A stretch of 64,000 nucleotides of DNA from Streptomyces endophytica (GTDB lineage: Bacteria; Actinomycetota; Actinomycetes; Streptomycetales; Streptomycetaceae), in the NCBI RefSeq assembly GCF_026153355.1, contig NZ_CP110636.1, forward strand, positions 4,402,001 through 4,466,000. Reading direction: 5' to 3'. Below are positions 35,570 to 43,661 of the stretch, one piece after another. Position 1 is the stretch's first letter. The number at the start of each line of letters is the position of its first letter. The notes beneath the pieces are model-generated. The model was not told where the DNA came from and did not search any database. It saw only the letters and a program-made list of their open reading frames with translations. A program made the translations under genes and the position numbers.

Positions 35570-37041
35570 ACGGGCACCTGTACGACGCGGACAAGCCCCG
35601 CGAGGCCTGTGGCGTCGCGGGCGTCTGGGGGCCGGCCGGCCACCACGCCGCACTGGTACGGGAGATGCTCGTCGCACTGCAGCACCGCGGCCAGGAGAGC
35701 GTCGGCATCGCCGTCGGCACCGGCGCCGCCCTGGTCGCCCGGCACGGCGCCGGCACCGTCGCCCAGGGGATGCCCGACCTCGACGGACTGCCGCACGGCC
35801 CGGTCGCGGTCGGCCACGTCCGCTACGCCACCCACGGCGCCCGGGACGGGCTGGCCGGCGCCCAGCCGGTCGTCCTGGACCGGCCGCCGCTGGCCCTGGC
35901 CCACAACGGCACCCTGGTCGACCCGCACACCGCGCCCGGCGCCGAGGCGATCGACCCCGCCCGGTGGGCCACCGACAGCGAGCTGATGGCCCACCTGCTG
36001 CTCGCCCGGCGCGCCGCGGCGGGCGTCGACACCTCGGCCGCCCTGCACGCGGTGCTGCCCGGACTGACCGGCGCCTACGCGCTGGTCCTGTCCGACGGCG
36101 CGCAGCTGTACGGCGTGCGCGACCCGCACGGCTTCCGGCCGCTGGCCCTCGGCCGGCGCGGCGACGCCTGGCTGCTGGCCTCCGAGACCGCGGCGATCAC
36201 CGCCGTCGGCGGCGAGGTGGTCCGCGAGCTGGAGCCCGGCGAGGTGCTGACCATCGGCCCGCACGGCACCGCGAGCAGCCGGGTGCCGGTGCCGGACGCC
36301 AAGACCGCGGCCTGCCTCTTCGAGTACGTCTACTTCGCCCGGGCCGACTCGGCCCTCTCCGGGCGCAGCGTCTACCAGGCGCGCTACCGGGCGGGCCAGG
36401 CCCTCGCCGACTACGCGCCGGTGACCGGATCGCCGCGCCCGGTGGTCGTCGCCACCCCCGAGACGGCACGGGTCGCGGCCGACGGCTACGCCGAGCGGTC
36501 CGGACTCCGCGTCGTCCAGGGCCTGTTGCGTCCCGGGGCGGTCGGCCGCAGCTTCATCGCGGGCGACCCGACGGCCCGGGAGACCACCGTGCGGCGCAAG
36601 CTCGCCCCGGTCGCCGCCGCGGTCGCCGGGCAGCGGGTGGTGCTGGTGGACGACTCGCTCGTCCGGGGCACCACCATGCGCACCGTGACCGGGCTGCTGC
36701 GCAAGGCCGGGGCCGTGGAGGTGCACCTTCGGGTCGCCTCCCCGCCGTACCGGTGGCCGTGCTTCTACGGCATCGACACCGGACGGCCGGAGGAACTGCT
36801 CGCCGCCCAACTGCCGATCACCGAGCTGGCCGAGCAACTGGGCTGCGACAGCGTGGCGTTCCTCTCGCTGGACCGGCTCCTGGAGGCCGCCGGCGGGGAC
36901 CCCTCCGGCTACTGCACCGCGTGCCTGACCGGCCGCTACCCCACCGCGATTCCCGCCGGTGCGCTCGGCGCCCCGGCCACCCGGCCGCAGCCGGGAACCC
37001 GATCCGGCACCGCCCTCGCGTCCCGAGGCACCGTCGAATGA
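35566..37041 (+). CDS. purF: Amidophosphoribosyltransferase, cluster copy
   Basis: Makes 5-phosphoribosylamine from PRPP and glutamine, the entry to purine synthesis. The 491-residue Bacillus-type enzyme has a 14-residue propeptide before nucleophile Cys15 (EA|CGVAGVW), 'LQHRGQES' and the PRPP loop 'VVLVDDSLVRGTT'. It keeps the Fe-S cysteines in 'CLFEYVYFA', 'CFYGIDT' and 'CTACLTG'. Embedded by a 4-bp overlap after the NDT-like gene and 11 bp before the AMP ligase, it is plainly part of the biosynthetic operon. It looks divergent from housekeeping Streptomyces PurF, so a second genomic copy is expected. Confidence 0.93.
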   Translation: MNGHLYDADKPREACGVAGVWGPAGHHAALVREMLVALQHRGQESVGIAVGTGAALVARHGAGTVAQGMPDLDGLPHGPVAVGHVRYATHGARDGLAGAQPVVLDRPPLALAHNGTLVDPHTAPGAEAIDPARWATDSELMAHLLLARRAAAGVDTSAALHAVLPGLTGAYALVLSDGAQLYGVRDPHGFRPLALGRRGDAWLLASETAAITAVGGEVVRELEPGEVLTIGPHGTASSRVPVPDAKTAACLFEYVYFARADSALSGRSVYQARYRAGQALADYAPVTGSPRPVVVATPETARVAADGYAERSGLRVVQGLLRPGAVGRSFIAGDPTARETTVRRKLAPVAAAVAGQRVVLVDDSLVRGTTMRTVTGLLRKAGAVEVHLRVASPPYRWPCFYGIDTGRPEELLAAQLPITELAEQLGCDSVAFLSLDRLLEAAGGDPSGYCTACLTGRYPTAIPAGALGAPATRPQPGTRSGTALASRGTVE

Positions 37042-37052
37042 GGAGCACAGCA

Positions 37053-38851
37053 GTGAACACCCCAACCGAGGCGACCACGACCACGGCGCCGGGCCCCGGC
37101 CGGGAGCCCCGCACCCTCGTCGAGGCGCTGCTCGCCCGCGCCGCGGGCCCCGACGCGGACCGGCCGGTGGTCACCGCCCTCGACGCGTCCGGGGACACCC
37201 TTGAGACCCTGAACCCGGTCGAACTCGACCTGTGTGCTCGTCAGCTGGCGGCCGCGCTGCGCGAGATCGGCACCGCCGGGGACCGCGTCATCGTGCCCGC
37301 GCTGCCCGGACTCGACTTCCACATCGGCTTCCTGGGCTGCCTGTACGCCGGCATGATCGCCGTGCCGGTGCCCGCGTTCCGCACCGCCGCCCGGGGCGGC
37401 ACCACCACCCGCGCCGAGCGGCTGTCGGCGATCTGCGGCGACTGCGACCCGTGCGCCGTCCTCGTCTCCACCCAGGAGGACGCCGACGAGGCCGACGCCG
37501 AACTGCTGCCCGGCGTGCGGTGGATCGCCGTCCGCCGGCCGGACCGCCCGCAGCCCGACGGCGCCGCGCTGCCCGACCCGCTCGCGCTCGACCCGGCGGC
37601 CACGGCGCTGCTCCAGTACACCTCCGGCTCCACCGGCGACCCGCGCGGCGTCGTCGTCCGGCACGGCAACCTCGTCGCGAACCAGATCGCGATGCGCGAC
37701 GCCTGCGAGGTGGAACCCACCACCACCATCGTCAGCTGGCTGCCGTTCTTCCACGACATGGGCCTGTGCACCGCGGTGGTGCTGCCCCTGGTGTCCGGCG
37801 CGTCCACCGTCACCATGGAACCGGCCACCTTCGTCCGCGACCCGCGGGTGTGGCTGCGCGCCATCGCCGCCGAGGACGACGTCTTCACCGCCGCGCCCGA
37901 CTTCGCGTACGACATGTGCGTCAACCGGGTGCCCGCGGAGGAACGCGCCGCCATCGACCTGTCCACCTGGCGGGTCGCGGTCAACGGCTCCGAGCCCGTA
38001 CGGGCCGCCACCCAGCGGCGGTTCGCCGAGGCGTTCCGGCTCAGCCTCTTCCGCGAGGAGGTCTTCTCGCCCGGCTTCGGGCTCGCCGAGTGCACCCTCC
38101 TGGTGAGCGTGAGCCCGTCGCTGGAACCGGTGGTCGCGGCGTACTACGACCGGGACGCGCTGGCCGAGGGCAAGGCCGAGCCGACCGCCGACACCGCCGC
38201 GGGCGTCGAACTCGTCGGCTGCGGACCGGTGGCGGGCGGCATCCACGTCGCCGTGGTCGACCCCGCGACCCGCCAGGCGCTCGCCGACCGCGTGGTCGGC
38301 GAGATCTGGGTCGACTCGCCCGGCAACTGCGGGGGCTACTGGGGCCGCGAGCAGGAGTCCGCGGACGTCTTCGCGGCCCGCCTGGCCGGCACCGAGGACG
38401 GCACCGGCCCTCCTACGTACGGACCGGGGACCTCGGATTCGTCGACGACGGCCAGCTGTTCATCACCGGCCGCATCAAGGACGTGCTGATCATCGGCGGG
38501 GAGAACTACTTCCCGCAGGACGCCGAGGCCGTCGCGGTCGCCGCCCACCCCGCCTTCGCCCAGCAGCGGGCCGCCGCCTGGCCGCTGCACGAGGACGACC
38601 GGGGCGTGGCCGTGGTCGTGGAGACCACCGTGCGCGACCCGGAGGTGCTCGCCACCGCCGTCCGCGCGGCCGGTATCGCGGTGGCCAAGGTGCTGCCGAC
38701 CGCGGTCAGCGTCTACGCCGTACCGCGCAACAAGGTGCCCCGCACCACCAGCGGGAAGATCCGCCGGCGCGCCTGCGCCGAGCAGATGAGGTCGGGCCAG
38801 CTGCCGCCGCTGGCCGAGTGGTCCAGCGTACGGAAGGACGGTGCGGCATGA
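37053..38851 (+). CDS. Fatty-acyl-AMP ligase (FAAL/FadD32-like) (one frameshift)
   Basis: About 599 residues. It activates a fatty acid as acyl-AMP and should load it on the ACP encoded next. 'LQYTSGSTGDPRGVVV' is the ATP loop, 'SWLPFFHDMGL' is characteristic of FAALs as opposed to acyl-CoA ligases, and 'YVRTGDLGFVDDGQLFITGR' plus 'KVPRTTSGKIRRR' are the late adenylation motifs. The frame breaks at 38408-38410 (CCC; adding one C gives GTGPSYVRTGD). GTG 37053 has GAGGAG upstream; ATG 37038, overlapping the purF stop, is an alternative. It overlaps the ACP gene by 4 bp. Confidence 0.87.
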
Positions 38852-39123
38852 GCGTCACCCAGGAGATCACCCCGGAGCTGGTCGTCGAGCGGCTGCGCCA
38901 CGTACTGGCCGAGATGCTGGAGATGGCGCCCGCCGACCTCGAAGCGGACGTCCCGCTCAGCGCCTTCGGCATCGACTCCATGACGAGTTCCGTGCTCCTC
39001 GGCGACCTGGAGAAGTGGTGCGGCGCCGAGCTGCGTGCGGAGGCGTCGCTGGGCGGACTGAGCCTGACCGAAACGGCCGACCTGGTCGTGGCGGAGCTGC
39101 GACAGCCGCGGAAGGAGCGCTGA
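38848..39123 (+). CDS. Acyl carrier protein
   Basis: A stand-alone carrier protein of 91 residues. The phosphopantetheine attachment Ser44 is in 'FGIDSMTS', the form typical of ACPs served by FAALs. Coupled to the FAAL gene by a 4-bp overlap, so it is the probable acceptor of the activated fatty acid. It needs a phosphopantetheinyl transferase encoded elsewhere. Confidence 0.92.
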   Translation: MSVTQEITPELVVERLRHVLAEMLEMAPADLEADVPLSAFGIDSMTSSVLLGDLEKWCGAELRAEASLGGLSLTETADLVVAELRQPRKER

Positions 39124-39125
39124 GC

Positions 39126-39437
39126 ATGGCCCTGGACGCCTTCGGGTTCCTGTTCACCGGACGCGGGCTGGACCCCGACCGCGACCGCTCCGTCATCGAA
39201 CGGGACGGCTTCCGCGCCGTCCTCGTCGGCATGGCGGACCCGGCCCGGGCACCCGAGGTCGCCGCCCGGCTCGTCGACGAGGGCATCCAGCTCATCGAAC
39301 TGTGCGGCGGCTTCGGCCCCGTGTGGACGGCCCGGGTCATCGAGGCCACCAAGTCCCGTGTCCCGGTCGGCTCGGTCGGCTACGGCCCCGAGTCGATCGA
39401 CGGCATGGCAGCGCTCTTTCCTCCCCAGGCAGGCTGA
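39126..39437 (+). CDS. DUF6506 family protein
   Basis: A 103-residue cytoplasmic protein of a small actinobacterial family without known function. 'FGFLFTGRGLDPDRDRSVIE' and 'IQLIELCGGFGPVWTARVIE' are the family-like segments. It lies 2 bp after the ACP gene, and a hairpin (39454-39497) follows it. The conserved Cys in 'ELCGGFG' could be functional. Family name from memory. Confidence 0.65.
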   Translation: MALDAFGFLFTGRGLDPDRDRSVIERDGFRAVLVGMADPARAPEVAARLVDEGIQLIELCGGFGPVWTARVIEATKSRVPVGSVGYGPESIDGMAALFPPQAG

Positions 39438-39453
39438 TCCCGCAGCCTGCGCC

Positions 39454-39497
39454 CCGCCGGGCCCCCTCCCTCCCCCGTACGGGAGGGAGCCCGGCGG
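39454..39497. terminator. GC-rich hairpin inside the biosynthetic operon
   Basis: CCGCCGGGC (39454-39462) pairs with GCCCGGCGG (39489-39497), and inside it CTCCCTCCC (39466-39474) pairs with GGGAGGGAG (39481-39489). It lies in the only sizeable gap (98 bp) of the operon. It could be a terminator, an attenuator, or an mRNA processing/stability point between the two halves. Confidence 0.5.
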
Positions 39498-39535
39498 GCC
39501 CCGGCCGTTCCCCCGACACCACGAGAGGGACCACC

Positions 39536-40708
39536 ATGAACCGCGCCGGACTCCACGAGCTGCGCGTCCTGGCCGCCAGCCGCCCCGCCCTCCCGCTGCT
39601 GCTGCACGCCGGCCGGCTGGCCCGGCCCCTGACCTACGTGCCGAAGCTGGGCTGGCTGACCGCCGACGCGGCGACCGCCCGGTCCGTGCTCGTCGACCAG
39701 AAGCACTTCACCGTCCTCGACCGCGGCGGCATCGGCCGGCTGTGGGCCCAGCTCCTGGGCGGGTGGGTCGAGGACCTCTTCGACGGCGAGGGCCACCGGG
39801 CGCTGCGCGCCGGCACCCGCGAGCTGTTCGGCGAGACCGCGGCCCGCGAGCTGGTCGACCGCACCATCGGGGCCCGGCTCGTCGAGGCCCGCGTCCAGCT
39901 CGCCGCGGGCCGGCCCCTGGACGTCGCGGCCCTCGGCCGGGCCGTCGTCGGCCGGATCGTGACCGAGCTGCTCCGGGTCCCGGTCACCGGCACCGACGAC
40001 GCCGCCTACGAACGGGTCTTCGCCACCGCCCGCGAACTGGCCGCGCTGTCCGTGGAAGCGGCCGGCGGCGGCGAGTTGACCGAGGCGACCGTGGCCCGCG
40101 GCCGCGGCATCGTGGCGCGGCTCACCGGGCACGTCGAGGGCCTGTGGGCCACCGAGCCCGCCGACCACCTCATCGGCCGCTGCCGCGAGGTCGGCCTGAA
40201 CGCCCGGCAGACCGCCGGCATGGCCGCGCTGGTGGGCGTGGCCGCCACCGAGACCGCCGCCAGCGCCATCACCCGGACCGTCGCGCTGCTGCACGACACC
40301 GGCGAGCAGCACGCCCTGCTGGCGTCCCCGCAGCGGGTCCCGGAGGCGGTCCGCGAGGGACTGCGGGTGACCGCGCCGGCGCCGGTCATCGGCCGGACCG
40401 TGCGCAGCCAGGTGCGGCTGGCCGGGCGCACCCTGCGGGCCGGCGACCGGATCACGCTGCTCAACTACACCGCCAACAGCCTCACCGGCGGCTTCCGGCT
40501 CGGCCGGCCCGCCGAACCCGCCAACCGCCAGCTGTGGTTCGGCGCCGGCCGCCACCACTGCCTCGGCTCCGCCATCGCCCAGGCCGAGATCGGCCGGACC
40601 CTGGAGACCCTGACCGCGGTGGGACGGCCCTGGCGGATCACCGAGCGCCGCTACAGCCGCCGCGTGGTCATCCCCTCGTACGACCGGCTGACCGTGACCC
40701 TCGTCTGA
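39536..40708 (+). CDS. Cytochrome P450 (first of two in the cluster)
   Basis: A soluble 390-residue P450. I-helix 'VAATETAAS' (A-x-x-E-T), ExxR as 'EGLR', and the heme-ligand loop 'WFGAGRHHCLGSA'. The stretch between ExxR and the heme loop is unusual: it lacks the ordinary 'DPxxFxxPxRF' (PERF) segment and reads 'LTGGFRLGRPAEPANRQLWF'. The second cluster P450 shares this odd region and the 'VxIPxYxRL' C-terminus, so both belong to one unusual subfamily. Likely a hydroxylase or desaturase of the acyl chain or heterocycle; ferredoxin partners are not in the window. Confidence 0.88.
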   Translation: MNRAGLHELRVLAASRPALPLLLHAGRLARPLTYVPKLGWLTADAATARSVLVDQKHFTVLDRGGIGRLWAQLLGGWVEDLFDGEGHRALRAGTRELFGETAARELVDRTIGARLVEARVQLAAGRPLDVAALGRAVVGRIVTELLRVPVTGTDDAAYERVFATARELAALSVEAAGGGELTEATVARGRGIVARLTGHVEGLWATEPADHLIGRCREVGLNARQTAGMAALVGVAATETAASAITRTVALLHDTGEQHALLASPQRVPEAVREGLRVTAPAPVIGRTVRSQVRLAGRTLRAGDRITLLNYTANSLTGGFRLGRPAEPANRQLWFGAGRHHCLGSAIAQAEIGRTLETLTAVGRPWRITERRYSRRVVIPSYDRLTVTLV

Positions 40709-40723
40709 CGGGAGACCAGCACC

Positions 40724-41734
40724 ATGCCCCAGATCCACGCGCGGCTGGCCGGTGTGGCCGTCCACCTGCCCGAGACCCTGCGCACCACGACGGACACCGA
40801 GCAGCGGGTGGCCGCCGCCGGCACCGGATTCCGCCCGCCGCCCGGCCTCGTGCACCGGCTGACCGGCGTCGAGCGGCTGCACGTCATGCCCGACGACTGG
40901 CAGGCGTCCGACCTGGCGGCCGCCGCGGCCCGCAAGCTCCTCGCCGACACCGGCACCGACGCCGGCACCATCGACCTGCTGCTCTTCGCCGCCGCCAGCC
41001 AGGACATGATCGAGCCGGCCACCTCGCACATGGTCGCCGACCGCCTCGGCCTGCGCTGCCCCGTCTTCGACGTCAAAAATGCCTGCAACAGCGTGCTCAA
41101 CGCGCTGGAGACCGCCCATGCGCTGATCGCCCAGGGCTCCTACCGCCGGATCCTGATCGCCTGCGGCGAATCACCGTCCCGCGCCGTCCGCTGGGCGGTG
41201 CCGGACCTGCGCAGCTACCTCGCGGCGATCCCCGGCTACACCCTCTCCGACGCCGGCGCCGCACTGCTCGTCGAGGCGTCCGCGGAACCCGGCATCCTCG
41301 GCTGCGGCTTCACCGCCGACTCCGCCTCCTGGAACGTCGGCACGCTCGCCTCGGGCGGCTCGGCCCACCCCCGCGGCGACGAGCACACCTACTTCCGGCT
41401 CGACGGCGTGGGACTGCGCCGCGCCTTCGAACGGCTCGGCCCGCAGATCCTCGACGACACCCTGGACCGGCTCGGCGTCCGCTGGCAGGACATGGCGGCC
41501 ATCTGCGTCCACCAGGTCTCCAAGCCCTATCTGGACCAGCTCGCCGAACGGTTCGGGCTGCCCCCCGACAAGATCCCGCTCACCGTCACCGAACACGGCA
41601 ACGCGGCGTCGGCCAGCCTGCCGCTGCAGCTCGTCCGCGCCCGGGAGAGCGGCCGGGCCGGCGTCGGCGACCTGGTGGCGCTGATCGGGCTCGCCGGCGG
41701 CATCAGCATGGGAGTGAGCGTGATCCGGCTGTGA
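40724..41734 (+). CDS. Ketoacyl-ACP synthase III/OleA-like thiolase-fold enzyme
   Basis: 336 residues of the KAS III superfamily with the triad Cys121 (NACNSVL), His263 (VHQVSK) and Asn293 (EHGNAAS). It would perform one Claisen condensation between an acyl-CoA/ACP and a second acyl unit. Because OleC-like and OleD-like genes follow in the same operon, an OleA/LstA/NltA-type head-to-head condensation giving a beta-keto acid is a good hypothesis; a KAS III chain starter is the alternative. Its stop overlaps the glycosyltransferase GTG. Confidence 0.87.
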   Translation: MPQIHARLAGVAVHLPETLRTTTDTEQRVAAAGTGFRPPPGLVHRLTGVERLHVMPDDWQASDLAAAAARKLLADTGTDAGTIDLLLFAAASQDMIEPATSHMVADRLGLRCPVFDVKNACNSVLNALETAHALIAQGSYRRILIACGESPSRAVRWAVPDLRSYLAAIPGYTLSDAGAALLVEASAEPGILGCGFTADSASWNVGTLASGGSAHPRGDEHTYFRLDGVGLRRAFERLGPQILDDTLDRLGVRWQDMAAICVHQVSKPYLDQLAERFGLPPDKIPLTVTEHGNAASASLPLQLVRARESGRAGVGDLVALIGLAGGISMGVSVIRL

Positions 41735-42474
41735 GGCTCTGGGTGGTGGTACCGGCCTACAACGAGGCCTCCGGCATCACCGCGACGCTGCGGGCGCTCG
41801 CGGCCCAGACCGACCGGGACTTCTCCCTCGTGATCGTCGACAACGACTCCACGGACGGCACCCCGGACGTCGTACGGTGCTTCGGCTTCCCCGGCGACCT
41901 GCACCTGGTGCACGAGACCCGCAAGGGCACCGGCGCGGCCGCCGACACCGGGATGCGCCACGCCATCGCGCACGGCGCCACGCACCTGGCCCGCACCGAC
42001 GCCGACTGCCTGCCCGCCCCCGACTGGACCGCCCGCGTCCGGGCCGGCTTCGACGCCGGACTGGAACTCATCGCCGGCCGGCTGCGGCCCCGCACCGACG
42101 AGGCACCGCTGCCCCCGCTGCGGCGCGCCGCCCTGGTCTCCGCGACCGAGGTGGCCGCGCTCTTCGGCCGGTTCCGGCCCGGCAACCGCGGCCCGGAGTA
42201 CCTCGGCCCGTACGTGATGGCGCCCGGCTGCAACATGGCGATCACCGCGGAGCTGTACGAACGCGCCGGCGGGTTCCCGCGCACCGCCATCGAGGAGGTC
42301 CACGAGGACCGCGCCCTGGTCAACGCGGTCCGCCGGCTGACCACCGCGTACGGCACGCGGCGCGACGTGAAGGTGGCCGGCTCGGCCCGCCGGGTGCGGG
42401 CCTGGGGCCTGCGCCGCACCCTCGGCTGGTACGCGGACCACCGTTACCGGCCCGAGGTGGTGGACATCCGGTGA
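41731..42474 (+). CDS. Family 2 glycosyltransferase
   Basis: A 247-residue GT-A fold glycosyltransferase. 'VVPAYNEASGI' starts the nucleotide-sugar domain, 'VDNDSTDGT' and 'RTDADCLPAPDWT' supply the Asp residues that bind UDP-sugar and metal, and 'EEVHEDRALVNAV' holds the likely catalytic ED. No transmembrane helix, so probably a cytoplasmic tailoring enzyme adding a sugar to the product. GTG start in a 4-bp overlap with the ketosynthase gene. Confidence 0.85.
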   Translation: MRLWVVVPAYNEASGITATLRALAAQTDRDFSLVIVDNDSTDGTPDVVRCFGFPGDLHLVHETRKGTGAAADTGMRHAIAHGATHLARTDADCLPAPDWTARVRAGFDAGLELIAGRLRPRTDEAPLPPLRRAALVSATEVAALFGRFRPGNRGPEYLGPYVMAPGCNMAITAELYERAGGFPRTAIEEVHEDRALVNAVRRLTTAYGTRRDVKVAGSARRVRAWGLRRTLGWYADHRYRPEVVDIR

Positions 42475-43661
42475 CGACGACCACCACCACGGCGGCGCCC
42501 GCCACCTGGGAGCACTGGGAACACCGGGTGCAGACCGCCGCCCACCCCGTCGCCTACCGGCTGCTGCGCGCGATTGCCGCCCGCGGCCCGGTGGTCCGGG
42601 TGCCGCGGGTCGGCGTCGTGGTCAGCGACGCCGCGCTGGCCCGCGAAGTCCTCTGCGACACCGGCCACTTCACCAAGACCGGGCCCGGCTCACCGTCCGA
42701 CCTGTGGACGCCGGTGCTCGGCCCGTCGGTGCTGCTCAACATGGAGGGCCCCGACCACGCGGCGCTCCGCCGCCGGCTGTCCGGGCTCTTCACCCCCGGC
42801 TACGTCACGGCCCTGTGCACCCGGGTGCTGGCGCAGCCGCTCGACGCGCTGACCCGCCGGCTGCGCGCCGGCGAACAGGTCGATCTGGTCCGGGTCGCGC
42901 AGATCTGCGCGGGCGCCGCGATCTGCGCCATCGTCGGGATGCCCGCGGAGCCCGGCCGGTTCGGCGGGGCGCACGCCGAGGCGTCCGAGGTGACGAAGTC
43001 GGTACGGCTGTGGCGGTCCGGTATGACGGGCCGCCAGGTGGCGCGGGCCCGCGAGGTGCTGGGCCGGCTGACCGCCTCCGCGGTGACGGCCTACCGGCAG
43101 GGCGGCGACGAGACCCTGCCGGGTCGGCTGCGGGAACTGGGCCTGACGGAGCAGGAGGCCCGCGGGGCCGTCGGCGCTTTCCTGCTCACCGGCACCGAGA
43201 CCCTGGTCTCGTTCATCCCGCGGCTGATCGCGCTCTGCCACGACACCGGCCGCCTCGACCGGCTCGCGGACCCCGCCGCCGACCCCGACCCGGTGATCGA
43301 GGAGGCCCTGCGGATCACCGTGCCGTCCCCCGTGATGCTGCGCAGCGTCGCCCGCGCCGCACGGATCGGCGGCGTCCCGGTGGCGCCCGGCGACCGGGTC
43401 GTGGTGGCCACGCTGCTGTGCGCGCAGGCCCACGGGCCGTTCGACCCCGAGCGGCCGCACCCGCCGGAACTGCGCCGGCTGTGGTTCGGCGCCGGCCCGC
43501 ACTTCTGCCTCGGCATGCCGCTGGCCATGGCGCAGATCCGCGCGGTGCTGGCCGCCGCGCTCGCCGCCGGGCCGGTCGCCGTCACCGCCCGCCGCCCGGC
43601 CCGGCACGTCCTGATACCGGGCTACGCCCGGCTGAACCTCGAACTCAGGAGCGCCAGTTGA
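42471..43661 (+). CDS. Cytochrome P450 (second of two in the cluster)
   Basis: A 396-residue P450 related to the one at 39536. I-helix 'LLTGTETLVSF', ExxR 'EALR', heme loop 'WFGAGPHFCLGMP'. It likewise lacks the usual PERF segment: only about 15 residues ('GPFDPERPHPPELRR') connect 'AQAH' to the heme loop. Starts at GTG 42471, coupled to the glycosyltransferase gene, and its stop overlaps the TTG start of the next gene. Confidence 0.88.
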   Translation: MTTTTTTAAPATWEHWEHRVQTAAHPVAYRLLRAIAARGPVVRVPRVGVVVSDAALAREVLCDTGHFTKTGPGSPSDLWTPVLGPSVLLNMEGPDHAALRRRLSGLFTPGYVTALCTRVLAQPLDALTRRLRAGEQVDLVRVAQICAGAAICAIVGMPAEPGRFGGAHAEASEVTKSVRLWRSGMTGRQVARAREVLGRLTASAVTAYRQGGDETLPGRLRELGLTEQEARGAVGAFLLTGTETLVSFIPRLIALCHDTGRLDRLADPAADPDPVIEEALRITVPSPVMLRSVARAARIGGVPVAPGDRVVVATLLCAQAHGPFDPERPHPPELRRLWFGAGPHFCLGMPLAMAQIRAVLAAALAAGPVAVTARRPARHVLIPGYARLNLELRSAS

